Source: Ohtaekwangia kribbensis (GTDB lineage: Bacteria > Bacteroidota > Bacteroidia > Cytophagales > Cyclobacteriaceae). Taken from it: a DNA stretch of 64,000 bases. A program made the position numbers and the translations under genes. The stretch covers positions 248,001 through 312,000 of the forward strand of contig NZ_JBHTKA010000001.1 in assembly GCF_042676245.1 (NCBI RefSeq), in the 5' to 3' direction. Shown in pieces: positions 53,163 to 61,900 of this stretch. The number at the start of each line of letters is the position of its first letter. Within the stretch, counting starts at the first letter, position 1. Under the pieces are notes generated by a model. It was not told the DNA's origin and searched no databases. It saw only the letters and a list, made by a program, of their open reading frames with translations.

Positions 53163-54317
53163 CTATTTCAACGGTGTCCACTTCTTCGTGGAGTTCGCAG
53201 ATTTTACTACGGTTTGCACGAAGTTCATGCCGCGTACGCCGTCTTCAACATCCGGGAAATCATATTTAGCATAGTTGATTTTCTTGCCGGGTTTGTATTC
53301 GCGTACTGCTTTGGTGAACGCGCGGTATATATTAGCAAATGCTTCCAGATATCCTTCCGGGTGACCTGCCGGTGTACGGGTAAATGCTTTTGCATCGTCA
53401 GACAAATAGCCTTGTCCTGCACGCACAATCTCCATTGGTTTACCCAGCCATTTTACTACAAGTGTATTCGGTTCCATCTGTCTCCACTCAATACCACCCT
53501 TCTCTCCGTATATACGAATGTTCAGGTTGTTCTCTTCACCGGCAGCAACCTGTGTTGCCATTAATATACCGGATGCACCATTTTCAAAACGGAGCAACAT
53601 AGAACTGTCATCATCGAGGTGGCGACCTTTTACTACGGTGTTAAGCATAGCACATACTTCCGTAATCTTCAGTCCGGTAATATACTCTGCCAGGTTCGCA
53701 GCGTGTGTACCGATATCACCAATAGCACCGCCCATACCGGATTGCTTTGGATCAGTTCTCCAGGACGCCTGTGCGTTACCAGATTTTTCCAGCAACGTTG
53801 ACAACCATCCCTGCGGATATTCAACATATACTTTTCTGATCGCACCAAGTTTACCGGCTGCAACCATATTGCGGGCTTCTTTTACCAGCGGATAGCCGGT
53901 ATAGGTATGCGTAAGTCCCAATATCAAACCTGATTTTTCAACAACCTTCTTCAAGGTCTTTGCTTCATCAAGTGAGAAAGCGATAGGCTTTTCAACAATC
54001 ACATGGAAACCACTTTCGAGCGCCATCTTTGAAGGGCCGAAGTGCACGTGGTTTGGCGTCACTACCGAAACAAAATCCATGCGCTCGCTGGCAGGGAGTT
54101 TTGATTCTTTCTCAAACATCTCCTGATACGTTTCATAAACGCGGTTCGGATTGAGATACAACGCTTCGCCCGTTGCTTTAGACTCGCCAGGAATTACACT
54201 GAAGGCCCCGCATACTAATTCAATTTCTCCATCAATGCCGGCCGCTTTCCGGTGTACAGGTCCAATAAAAGAGGTTAAACCACCTCCAACCATACCCATG
54301 CGCAATTTTCTTTTCAT
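53163..54317 (-). CDS. Gfo/Idh/MocA family oxidoreductase
   Basis: A 384-residue NAD(P)-dependent sugar oxidoreductase. The Rossmann motif at the N-terminus is RMGMVGGGLTSFIGPVHRKAA. Then come DFVSVVTPNHVHFGPSKMALESGFHVIVEKPIAFSLDEAKTL with the conserved Glu-Lys-Pro, and the C-terminal substrate domain with KVYVEYPQGWLSTLL and GGAIGDIGTHAANLAEYITGL (catalytic Asp and His). No signal peptide is evident. Members of this family oxidise C3 of glucosides in 3-keto pathways, and the following genes (TIM barrel, cytochrome c, DUF1080) fit that. It is the first gene of the minus-strand cluster. Confidence 0.93.
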   Translation of the reverse strand: MKRKLRMGMVGGGLTSFIGPVHRKAAGIDGEIELVCGAFSVIPGESKATGEALYLNPNRVYETYQEMFEKESKLPASERMDFVSVVTPNHVHFGPSKMALESGFHVIVEKPIAFSLDEAKTLKKVVEKSGLILGLTHTYTGYPLVKEARNMVAAGKLGAIRKVYVEYPQGWLSTLLEKSGNAQASWRTDPKQSGMGGAIGDIGTHAANLAEYITGLKITEVCAMLNTVVKGRHLDDDSSMLLRFENGASGILMATQVAAGEENNLNIRIYGEKGGIEWRQMEPNTLVVKWLGKPMEIVRAGQGYLSDDAKAFTRTPAGHPEGYLEAFANIYRAFTKAVREYKPGKKINYAKYDFPDVEDGVRGMNFVQTVVKSANSTKKWTPLK

Positions 54318-54558
54318 GTGTGTTTTGTAATTGGTTAAGTTTTAAGGATTTATGAAGAAACCATCATGACTGCCAGGAATTAAGCACTTGATAAGCAGAT
54401 GGACATTTCATTCGTTTGATATTTACTGCAATAAAATATTATCAGTGCGAAAAGTAAACAAATAAAATTACCGGAAACGATTGCGTTATAAGTTGGCGGT
54501 TACAATTTTTTAATTTTCTGACGTTTGCTTATTTCTGTACGCTTACGATCGAAATCGT

Positions 54559-54566
54559 TATTTTTG
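54559..54566 (+). promoter_or_regulatory. Promoter -7 box of the Rieske gene
   Basis: TATTTTTG at 54559-54566 matches TAnnTTTG and lies 20 bases before the ATG. A good TTG -33 partner at the usual 19-base spacing is not present, so the call is weaker than for tex and pfkA. Confidence 0.5.
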
Positions 54567-54586
54567 TTGATTACCCAAACCCCTAA

Positions 54587-55627
54587 ATGACTGAGTCTCT
54601 CTTTTTACGCAACCTCTGGTATTTCGCAATGCACGGTTCATTCCTGAAACCTGGCAAGCTTGTAGCGAAAGAGATTTTGGGCGAGCGAATTGTTTTTGGC
54701 CGCGATGAAAACAACAACCCTTTTGCTCTGAAAGATAATTGTCCGCACCGCGGTGTTCCTTTATCGGAAGGCTGGTACGATGGCAAGGAAATTCAATGCT
54801 GCTATCACGGCTGGAAGTTTAACAACGAAGGTGTCTGCACCAAAATTCCTGCGTTAGCGGATGAAAAATTTGATTGCTCGAAGATCAAAGTGTTCCGATA
54901 TCCCTGTAAAGATATCAACGGTACCATCTGGATATATATACCTTTCAACAAAACTCAACTGAAGGGTGCTGAAGAACGTGTACCCGACTTACTGCTTCCT
55001 GCTGACAAGAAATTCAGGTTTGTTGAGAAGGTAACAATGCCTGCGGATATAGATCAGTCGGTGATCGGATTGATCGACCCGGCACACGTAACGTTTGTAC
55101 ATCAATCATGGTACTGGCGTTCGGCCAAGAAACTCAAGCTGAAAGAAAAACATTTTGTTCCGGTTGATCTCGGCTTTAAGATGGCGCGTCATAAACCATC
55201 ATCAAACTCGAAAGGGTATTCTATTTTAAAAGGAGAAACGTCTACGGAGATAAACTTTCAACTTCCGGGAAATCGCTTTGAACATATACGCGTTGGTAAA
55301 CATGAGATTGTTTCCATTACATGCCTCACACCTATCAATGAAAATGAGACTGAACTCAACCATATATTTTACGCATCATTCGATTTCATAAAGTATATAT
55401 GGTGGCCCCTGCGTCACCTCGGCAAACAGTTCATCCACCAGGATCTGGGTATATTTCGTAAGTTGCAGAAGGGACTTGAAACAAAACCAACGCTCATGCT
55501 ACTGGGCGAACCCGATGCCCAGGCCCGCTGGTACCACGAACTAAAACGCCAATGGGATCTGTCGCAGCAGAACAACACTCCGTTTGAAAACCCGGTGAAG
55601 GAGAAGACGCTGCATTGGATAACGTAG
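54587..55627 (+). CDS. Rieske non-haem iron oxygenase
   Basis: A 346-residue oxygenase component of the phthalate/vanillate/pheophorbide oxygenase kind. The N-terminal Rieske [2Fe-2S] site is DNCPHRGVPLSEGWYDG (Cys-x-His) and QCCYHGWKFNNEGVC (Cys-x2-His) about 18 residues on. The C-terminal catalytic domain has the mononuclear iron region VIGLIDPAHVTFVHQSW with two His. The start ATG (MTESLFLRNLWYFAM) is well placed behind a promoter box. No reductase or ferredoxin gene is adjacent, so its electron donor is elsewhere. Substrate unknown; demethylation or hydroxylation of an aromatic or tetrapyrrole are family options. Confidence 0.92.
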   Translation: MTESLFLRNLWYFAMHGSFLKPGKLVAKEILGERIVFGRDENNNPFALKDNCPHRGVPLSEGWYDGKEIQCCYHGWKFNNEGVCTKIPALADEKFDCSKIKVFRYPCKDINGTIWIYIPFNKTQLKGAEERVPDLLLPADKKFRFVEKVTMPADIDQSVIGLIDPAHVTFVHQSWYWRSAKKLKLKEKHFVPVDLGFKMARHKPSSNSKGYSILKGETSTEINFQLPGNRFEHIRVGKHEIVSITCLTPINENETELNHIFYASFDFIKYIWWPLRHLGKQFIHQDLGIFRKLQKGLETKPTLMLLGEPDAQARWYHELKRQWDLSQQNNTPFENPVKEKTLHWIT

Positions 55628-55756
55628 AAATAACTGCTGGCTGCCAGCTTCCAGACGTTTTCGGTATATATTCGATTTTGTTAATGCAATACGTTGCTCC
55701 CTCAGGAAGTGAATGCAGCTTCCTCGCGGCTCGTAGCTCAAGGCACGCAGCTAATT

Positions 55757-56311
55757 CTACCAGTCGTCTTTGGCGATCTTCTTTTCTTGTGGGATGTATT
55801 GAAGTTTGTCGGTGAAGGCCTTGTCGAGGAGTCCTAAGGTGTTGGGTTTGCACCATTCGGGGTTGAGAATTGTGCCGTTGTTTTTGGCCGCGTAGCTGGT
55901 GAGTTTATCTTTTTCCGTGATGTTCTTGTAACCAATGTTACCGGTTAACATGATGGTGTGTACGGTGATACGATATTTACCATCCTTCACTCCTATTACA
56001 ACTTTACCGCTATATTTTCCGGTTTGAATAATAGAAGGTGTTGCAACCTGTGTGAATTGAAATTTCTTATAGTCAACAACCAGATCGTTCAGATCAAATG
56101 TTACTTCATCGGCACCGGATTGCAGGTTTGAAATATAGGGTAGCGTTTTATAGAACTCGGCTACTTTTTTCACAGTAACAGAGTCCTGCACAAAGATCTT
56201 CTGATAAATGATCTCCTGGTCTACAAGTTTAAAATTACCATACGCGGTGTTGCCTTGTGCCTGCGTAAAAAATGGGACAAGGATAATCAAGAAGCAAAAC
56301 AGGTGTTTCAT
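55757..56311 (-). CDS. Exported protein, DUF4468-like
   Basis: A 184-residue protein with signal peptide MKHLFCFLIILVPFFTQAQ. The mature part (YQKIFVQDSVTVKKVAEFYKTL, FDLNDLVVDYKKF, GKYSGKVVIGVKDGKYRITVHTIML) has the alternating beta pattern of the DUF4468/TBP-like-fold proteins of Bacteroidota. These often begin with a statement like 'motion of intensity' between query metabolites but have no known function. It is convergent with the Rieske gene and divergent from the S41-like gene. Family assignment is tentative. Confidence 0.62.
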   Translation of the reverse strand: MKHLFCFLIILVPFFTQAQGNTAYGNFKLVDQEIIYQKIFVQDSVTVKKVAEFYKTLPYISNLQSGADEVTFDLNDLVVDYKKFQFTQVATPSIIQTGKYSGKVVIGVKDGKYRITVHTIMLTGNIGYKNITEKDKLTSYAAKNNGTILNPEWCKPNTLGLLDKAFTDKLQYIPQEKKIAKDDW

Positions 56312-56455
56312 ACGATGAGTTTATCCAAAGGTACTGTAACTCCATGACATGCAAAACACCATCGGCAGGAAACGAAGTCTTTTGACTTTACTTCCCGGTG
56401 AAATGCACTGGCCGATTTTTTGTTACATTCGGAAGAAACCCAACTCACTTCGCTC

Positions 56456-57751
56456 ATGAGATTACTTTTAACGCTCACGGTGTTTCTTTGTGCAATAACG
56501 CTAAACGCTCAGTCCAACGCATCATACCTGGAAGACCTTGCTTCGTTGCGGGCTATATTGCAAAACACGCCATCCTACCAAGCACAGATCAAAGGCAATA
56601 AACTTACTTCTTACAACGCTTTATACAACCGACTTGTATCCGACACGGTACGTAACGTGGATGACTATAAATACTTCTACAACCTATCGCAGCTCTTCTT
56701 TGCGTTGCGCGATAACCACTTGTCATTCTTCCAAGTCCCGAATTATAATTTCAGAAGCAAGGAAGATATTGAGAAGTTTATCAAGACGAAAGAATTCGCG
56801 AACTATCCCAGACTCAACATTAACATCGACTCGCTAAAGACTGCGCTCGCTCAAAAGCCTGCAGACTCTATCGAAGGTATTTATCATTATGAAAATTTTT
56901 ATTCAATAGGACTTTTCAAAACCACGGATAAAGAATACATCGGTGTAGTGCTAAATTCTGAGACACCGCTTTGGAAAAAAGGACATATAGCGGTTCACCT
57001 CTACAAACAGGGACCGAATTTCTATAAAGCTATCTATGCACATCCGCTGACGAAAAGTTTTATGTTTCAGCCCAATGAAAAATTCAGGTATAAATCGCTG
57101 GTAAATTCATACTTCTACGGTTCGTACTCGCAAAGCATTTATTCCAAAGAGATTCAATCCTACCACTATGTAAATCTGCCGCATGATGCTGCTAAATTTC
57201 AATTCAAGAATATCAATGATCGTGTGCAGTATTTACGCATCAGATCTTTCCAGGCTGATAATACTACATCCCAACAATCCGCTGCTTTCTATACAACTAT
57301 TAAAGATTCATTAACAGCTCCATACCTCATTCTGGATCTTCGAAACAACGAAGGCGGAGCAGAAAAGGAAAGCAAAAAATATTTCAACCTGTTAAAGAAA
57401 TATACCAGGACAGGACACTTATATATAGTAATGAATAACGAGACGTTAAGTCGGGCAGAGATCCTTACATTACAATTGAAGAAATTACCGAACACCGTTA
57501 CTGCGGGACAACCAACAAAGGGAATGCTGACGTATGGAAGTAATTATGGCCGAAGAGAAATTTTACCGAGTAAACGATTCTCCATTTATATAACAGATAT
57601 GAAAGGTAAAGCCGAGCATCTGCTATACGAAGACTCCGGTATAAATCCTGATATTAACCTTAACGAAAACGCTGACTGGATTGAGCAGATCATGCTCCAC
57701 GCTAATGAAAATCCATTGCACAAAGAAATCTCAAAGAAAAATCTCCATTAA
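56456..57751 (+). CDS. Exported S41-family peptidase-like protein
   Basis: Taken from the ATG at 56456 (MRLLLTLTVFLCAITLNAQ, a signal peptide) it has 431 residues; an upstream start would add 12 residues with no export character. The C-terminal third matches tail-specific (S41) peptidases: VQYLRIRSFQAD, APYLILDLRNNEGGAEKESKKYF (the LDLRNNxGG motif), and GHLYIVMNNETLSRAEILTLQL, where the Ser of TLSRAE is at the nucleophile position (usually TASAAE). AGQPTKGMLTYG follows. No PDZ domain is seen. It may be an active protease in the periplasm or a degenerate relative. A TACATTCG box at 56424-56431 may drive it. Confidence 0.8.
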   Translation: MRLLLTLTVFLCAITLNAQSNASYLEDLASLRAILQNTPSYQAQIKGNKLTSYNALYNRLVSDTVRNVDDYKYFYNLSQLFFALRDNHLSFFQVPNYNFRSKEDIEKFIKTKEFANYPRLNINIDSLKTALAQKPADSIEGIYHYENFYSIGLFKTTDKEYIGVVLNSETPLWKKGHIAVHLYKQGPNFYKAIYAHPLTKSFMFQPNEKFRYKSLVNSYFYGSYSQSIYSKEIQSYHYVNLPHDAAKFQFKNINDRVQYLRIRSFQADNTTSQQSAAFYTTIKDSLTAPYLILDLRNNEGGAEKESKKYFNLLKKYTRTGHLYIVMNNETLSRAEILTLQLKKLPNTVTAGQPTKGMLTYGSNYGRREILPSKRFSIYITDMKGKAEHLLYEDSGINPDINLNENADWIEQIMLHANENPLHKEISKKNLH

Positions 57752-57783
57752 AGGATAACGATTAACCGATAACAGCTAACGAA
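57750..57783. repeat. GATTAACCGATAACAGCTAACG repeat
   Basis: The short gap between the S41-like gene and the next, convergent gene is made of AGGATAACGATTAACCGATAA and CAGCTAACGAAT, the same vocabulary as at 36300-36426 and 62600-62698. Confidence 0.55.
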
Positions 57784-58159
57784 TGGTATAGGTAAAAAGC
57801 GTAGGCTGTCGCTGAAAAGAAAACTGTACACGCAGTAACGACAACACTCCGGTCTTGCGCAGACTTACGGATGGTCTTGATTCACGAAGTTGTCCGGTGG
57901 CGTCAAAGATGTGTGTGGTGCGGATTCGTCCGTTCTCTGAATAAGTAGTATAGGTTGACGTTTGCCAATAGCGGCCGGGTGCATACGAGTCTGCAGAACT
58001 AAGTACAGGAGTATGTCGGGTGGAACGAAAGTCGAACGGCTCGGAAGTTTTCTTTACTCGAAAAAATCCCGGCAGCGAATTACCAGCCCGTGACGGATTG
58101 ATTTGAGCAGTGGTCTCGATCGAAACAAATGCCAATACGAATACTATCAAAGTCCTCAT
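57776..58159 (-). CDS. Small exported protein of unknown function
   Basis: A 127-residue protein with signal peptide MRTLIVFVLAFVSIETTAQ. The mature part is rich in Ser, Thr and Arg and contains YWQTSTYTTYSENGRIRTTHIFDATGQLRESRPSV, which resembles a pair of beta hairpins of the RHS/MORN-like antitoxin-repeat style (ENGxxxxxxxFDxxGxLxE). No family is assigned. It is convergent with the S41-like gene; its stop codon lies inside the dispersed repeat. Confidence 0.6.
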   Translation of the reverse strand: MRTLIVFVLAFVSIETTAQINPSRAGNSLPGFFRVKKTSEPFDFRSTRHTPVLSSADSYAPGRYWQTSTYTTYSENGRIRTTHIFDATGQLRESRPSVSLRKTGVLSLLRVQFSFQRQPTLFTYTIR

Positions 58160-58215
58160 AGCATGTCCGTTATAAAACCAAGATACTAAAATCTTTCCGT
58201 TGAATTACAAAAAAA

Positions 58216-58295
58216 TCTCCCGCAGATTTTTCGCAGACAAATCGCAGAATAAAAATGTATTTACATCTGCGAAAATCTGTATCCTCTGCGGGAGA
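58216..58295 (-). terminator. Long hairpin terminator after xylA
   Basis: TCTCCCGCAGA (58216-58226) pairs with TCTGCGGGAGA (58285-58295), and inner segments TTTTTCGCAGA and TCTGCGAAAA pair again, giving a long interrupted stem. On the minus strand a run of seven T follows. It lies 22 bases after the xylA stop. The words resemble a repeat often found scattered in Bacteroidota genomes. Confidence 0.82.
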
Positions 58296-58317
58296 AAAAA
58301 TTTCAATCAGTAATTTA

Positions 58318-59646
58318 CTAGATAAACTTGCTCAGCAGGTTCTCATAGTACTCTTGCTTGCCACTGATTTGTGCAGGCTCACCATTTTTACGAGCGAGTG
58401 TAACCAGTTCTTCAAGACCTACTTTACCTTGCGTGAATTGTTTTCCTTTACCTGACTCGAATGATGCATAGCGCTCTTTGCGTAGTTTGTTATAGGTGCC
58501 ATCATCCAATATAGCTTGTGCTGTTAACAATGCACGGGCAAAAGCATCCATACCACCGATGTGCGCGTAGAATATATCTATGAGGTCAGTTGAATTTCTT
58601 CTGGTCTTAGCATCGAAGTTTACACCACCATTCTTGAAACCACCAGCTTGTAAAATTACCAGCATAGCTTCTGTCAGTTCATACAGGTTGTTCGGGAACT
58701 GATCGGTATCCCAACCGTTCTGGTAGTCACCGCGGTTTGCATCGATACTACCGAGTACACCTGCGTTAGCAGCTACCTGCAGTTCGTGATCAAATGTATG
58801 TTGTGCTAATGTAGCGTGGTTCACTTCAATGTTCAGTTTGAAATCATCCATCAAACCAAACTCGCGAAGGAATGCTATACACGTAGCAGAATCGAAATCA
58901 TACTGATGTTTGGAAGGTTCCATCGGCTTCGGCTCAATGAGGAATGTACCTTTGAAGCCTTGTGCACGTGCGTAATCTTTAGCAGCATGCAGGAAGCGCG
59001 CGAGGTTTTCAATCTCACGTTTCATGTCTGTATTCAACAGTGACATATAGCCTTCGCGACCGCCCCAGAATACATAGTTAGAACCACCCAGCTCAATCGT
59101 TGCGTCCAGTGCATTCTTCACCTGCGTAGCAGCGTAGCAAACTACGTTGAAGTCAGGGTTTGTAGCAGCACCGTTCATATAGCGTGGGTTTGAGAACAGG
59201 TTCGCAGTTCCCCACAGCAATTTTACACCAGAAGCTTTTTGTTTCTTCTTGGCGTAGTCAGTAATTTTCTGAATACGATCTTCAGATTCCTTCAATGTAT
59301 CACCTTCTTCCACTAAATCGAAGTCGTGAAAGCAATAGAACGGAGCACCAATTTTGGTAATGAATTCAAACGCTGCATCCATTTTGTTATAAGCACGCTG
59401 CATAGCATCGTCACCTTCATTCCATGCGAATTGCTTTGTTCCAGGTCCGAACGGATCACCGCCTGTTCCACAGAATGTATGCCAGTAAGCTATAGCAAAA
59501 CGGAAGTGCTCTTCCATTGTTTTCTTGCCTACTTTCTTCTTGGCATCATAAAATTTGAATGCCAGTGGGTTGTCTGATTCTTTACCTTCATACTTCACCT
59601 GGCCAATGCCTTTGAAGTATTCTTTGTCTCCGAGTGTTAGTTTCAT
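58318..59646 (-). CDS. xylA: Xylose isomerase
   Basis: A 442-residue class II xylose isomerase, converting D-xylose to D-xylulose. Hallmarks: AYWHTFCGTGGDPFGPGT, FYCFHDFDLVEEG with catalytic His107 and Asp110, YVFWGGREGYMSLLNTD, GTFLIEPKPMEPSKHQYDFD (metal-ligand Glu and the Lys), LNIEVNHATLAQHTFDHEL and GSIDANRGDYQNGWDTDQFP (metal-ligand Asp). Length and motifs are complete. It lies downstream of xylB on the same strand, separated by an antitoxin gene and a broken toxin gene, and ends at a strong terminator. The 100 bases before it are very TATA-rich. Confidence 0.97.
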   Translation of the reverse strand: MKLTLGDKEYFKGIGQVKYEGKESDNPLAFKFYDAKKKVGKKTMEEHFRFAIAYWHTFCGTGGDPFGPGTKQFAWNEGDDAMQRAYNKMDAAFEFITKIGAPFYCFHDFDLVEEGDTLKESEDRIQKITDYAKKKQKASGVKLLWGTANLFSNPRYMNGAATNPDFNVVCYAATQVKNALDATIELGGSNYVFWGGREGYMSLLNTDMKREIENLARFLHAAKDYARAQGFKGTFLIEPKPMEPSKHQYDFDSATCIAFLREFGLMDDFKLNIEVNHATLAQHTFDHELQVAANAGVLGSIDANRGDYQNGWDTDQFPNNLYELTEAMLVILQAGGFKNGGVNFDAKTRRNSTDLIDIFYAHIGGMDAFARALLTAQAILDDGTYNKLRKERYASFESGKGKQFTQGKVGLEELVTLARKNGEPAQISGKQEYYENLLSKFI

Positions 59647-59745
59647 TTGTTTAATTTAATTGGATCCTGACTTGTATGAAATATATCTGTTATAATTACT
59701 TCTGACCATTCAACTTTGTATATATATACTATTTTATAAAACCCT

Positions 59746-59953
59746 TCAACCAGATATCGACTCTGATTGCGTTCCCTTCAAGTTAATCTCCATCTGACCA
59801 GATTCAGGAAAATCACTAAGTTGCGAGGTCCTGTTAAAAATTCGGTCAATGAGTTTGTCTGCAATACTTTTCTGATTTCTATTCGTTCAGAACATACTCA
59901 TGAATTTCATCCAGACTTCGTAATGCAAACGGTGTCCAAGAAATCTTAATCAC
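59746..59953 (-). pseudogene. RelE/ParE-type toxin, frameshifted and truncated
   Basis: A GTG at 59953, overlapping the antitoxin stop, opens VIKISWTPFALRSLDEIHEYVLNE, the start of a RelE/ParE toxin, and then hits a TAG. One base over, the frame continues as KSIADKLIDRIFNRTSQL and SDFPESGQMEINLKG, the family's middle part with its PESG turn. It stops at 59746 before the C-terminal strand (usually REIxxxxYRIIY) is complete. A single-base frameshift plus a lost C-terminus means no active toxin. It was evidently paired with the antitoxin gene upstream. Confidence 0.75.
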
Positions 59954-60191
59954 TTCTTCTTTTTCCTTTGAAGTATTTCACTGCATCTTCTTGCGCAATG
60001 AGATTCCTTTGTTCAATGGCCTTCATGGATTCATCGTTACGTTGAAAATACTCCTCCTTTGTAAACGGCTTCAATGTCTTTGACTTTGCTTTTCGGTATG
60101 CAAGTAGCTCTCGAATAATTTGCAACAGTTTTTCGTCTTCCACTTCATCCAACTGTTGCTTGATCAATTCTATTTCTGGCCTCAAATTCAT
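59946..60191 (-). CDS. Antitoxin-like protein of a RelE/ParE module
   Basis: An 81-residue protein, started at the ATG at 60191 (MNLRPEIELIKQQLDEVED); the frame runs 16 codons further into the xylB end without likely coding value. It is helical and charged (EVEDEKLLQIIRELLAYRKAK), with a C-terminal neutralising-type tail (MKAIEQRNLIAQEDAVKYFKGK) of the kind found in Bacteroidota antitoxins encoded just before RelE/ParE toxins. The toxin frame behind it is broken, so this is an orphan antitoxin, or DNA-binding relic, lodged between xylB and xylA. It starts 18 bases after xylB and is probably co-transcribed. Confidence 0.72.
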   Translation of the reverse strand: MNLRPEIELIKQQLDEVEDEKLLQIIRELLAYRKAKSKTLKPFTKEEYFQRNDESMKAIEQRNLIAQEDAVKYFKGKRRSD

Positions 60192-60208
60192 ATTGAAAGT
60201 TATGAATT

Positions 60209-61702
60209 TTAAAGTTGCCCCTCCAACAATTTCAACCATCCGCTGTAAGCTTCTCTGTACGCAGCAGCCTTTGATGGATCCGGTTCTTCTGATTTGATGA
60301 TGCTCAATCCCTTGAACGCTTCTTCGAATGAACCATATATACCGGCACCAACGCCTGCACCGAGTGCCGCGCCTTTCGATCCATCAGTATCATATAACTC
60401 GAGACGAGCACCGATTGTATTGACAAACGCTTCGCGGAATAACGGGCTTAAAAACATATTGGCATTGCCGGCACGAATCACGTTGTTCTTTAGTCCCATT
60501 CCCTGCAATACATCAAATCCATATTTCAACGCGAACACAATTCCTTCCTGTGCTGCACGAAATACATGCGACTGCGAGTGACGATTGAAGTTCAACCCGA
60601 AGAATGAACTGTTTATATTCTTGTCTTCCAGCACACGCTCGGCACCATTACCGAACGGAAGAACCGTTAATCCTTCAGCACCTATAGGAGCCTGCGAAGC
60701 TATGTTGTTGATCGCATCGTACGCGTACGGCTCTCCGTTGCTCTTGAGATTTTTACGAAGCCAACTGTTGAGTATACCCGTACCGTTGATGCACAACAAT
60801 ACACCGTTGCTCTTGGCCGGACGTTTATCGTTTACGTGAATGAATGTATTAACACGCGACTTCTTGTCAAACGCATTCTGGTTGGTAACACTATATATCA
60901 CACCGGATGTACCCGCGGTTGCCGCTGTCTCTCCGGGATTCAATACATTTAATGAGAATGCATTGTTCGGCTGATCACCCGCACGATAGCTCACGGGTAT
61001 ACCTTCCTTCAATCCCAACTGTGTTGCTATATCTTTCTTTACTTTTCCCTGTACCGAAAAAGTCGGTGCCTGTGTCGCGAGCAGGTCGGCAGGTATACCG
61101 TATAGCTCGAGTAATTTTTTTGAGGGTGCTTCAGCTTCGTAATCCCAGAACATACCTTCTGATAAACCGGATGCAGTCGTAACGATATCACCGGTTAAAC
61201 GCATCGCGAGGTAATCGCCTGGAAGCATTATTTTGTGAATGCGTTCAAAGATCTGAGGCTCGTTATCTTTTACCCACTTGAGTTTGGACGCTGTAAAATT
61301 TCCAGGTGAGTTAAGTAAATGTTGCAAAGCATAATCACCACCGAGTTGCTGAAATGCTTTCTTGCCAATCTCAACGGCACGGCTATCGCACCAGATGATT
61401 GAAGGACGTAATGCCTTCTGATCTTTATCAACACAAACCAAACCGTGCATCTGGTATGAAATACCAATCGCGGCAACATCAGCTCCGTTGATATTTGATT
61501 TCTTCAAACAAGTCTGCAAGGCTTTAACGGCATGCTCCCACCACATTTCCGGGTCTTGCTCCGCCCAGCCGGCTTGCACCGCCAGCATCGGCATTTCTTC
61601 AGACGGTGATTGTGCAGACGCGACCGTTTGTCCGGTAGCAGCATCTACGAGCGTAGCTTTTATTGATGAACTTCCAAGGTCGTAACCCAGCAGGTATTTC
61701 AT
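60209..61702 (-). CDS. xylB: Xylulokinase
   Basis: A 497-residue FGGY-family kinase, taken from the ATG at 61702 (MKYLLGYDLGSSSIK); the open frame extends 28 codons further but without family sequence. It phosphorylates D-xylulose to xylulose 5-phosphate. Signatures: LGYDLGSSSIKATLVD (phosphate 1), MLAVQAGWAEQDPEMWWEHAV, AIGISYQMHGLVCVD, IIWCDSRAVEIG, VSYRAGDQPNNAF (catalytic Asp), TAATAGTSGVIYSV and VIRAGNANMFLSPLFREAFVNTIG. It is the first gene of the xylose operon and is divergent from the Nudix-type regulator with a dyad in the shared 200-base region. Confidence 0.96.
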   Translation of the reverse strand: MKYLLGYDLGSSSIKATLVDAATGQTVASAQSPSEEMPMLAVQAGWAEQDPEMWWEHAVKALQTCLKKSNINGADVAAIGISYQMHGLVCVDKDQKALRPSIIWCDSRAVEIGKKAFQQLGGDYALQHLLNSPGNFTASKLKWVKDNEPQIFERIHKIMLPGDYLAMRLTGDIVTTASGLSEGMFWDYEAEAPSKKLLELYGIPADLLATQAPTFSVQGKVKKDIATQLGLKEGIPVSYRAGDQPNNAFSLNVLNPGETAATAGTSGVIYSVTNQNAFDKKSRVNTFIHVNDKRPAKSNGVLLCINGTGILNSWLRKNLKSNGEPYAYDAINNIASQAPIGAEGLTVLPFGNGAERVLEDKNINSSFFGLNFNRHSQSHVFRAAQEGIVFALKYGFDVLQGMGLKNNVIRAGNANMFLSPLFREAFVNTIGARLELYDTDGSKGAALGAGVGAGIYGSFEEAFKGLSIIKSEEPDPSKAAAYREAYSGWLKLLEGQL

Positions 61703-61836
61703 AGGCTTTGTAAAGTGAATGATGTAAAACAGCGTACAGAATATACAGAACCTTGCGCATTTTCTGAGAAGCTGCAATTTGTCCAATACTCCATATCTCG
61801 AATATACAATCGGTTGAAAATCGCATAAAGATATAA

Positions 61837-61859
61837 CTTATAGTACATTTGACTACAAG
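61837..61859. promoter_or_regulatory. Dyad CTTATAGT-N7-ACTACAAG, xylose regulator operator candidate
   Basis: CTTATAGT (61837-61844) and ACTACAAG (61852-61859) are inverted copies with one mismatch, separated by seven bases, in the divergent region between xylB and the Nudix-type regulator gene. A dimeric repressor of the NrtR/AraR/XylR kind would be expected to bind such a site. No copy was found just before xylA. Confidence 0.5.
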
Positions 61860-61900
61860 GTTGCTAAATTTATTTTCTATCTTCCCGCCAGATACGACCT

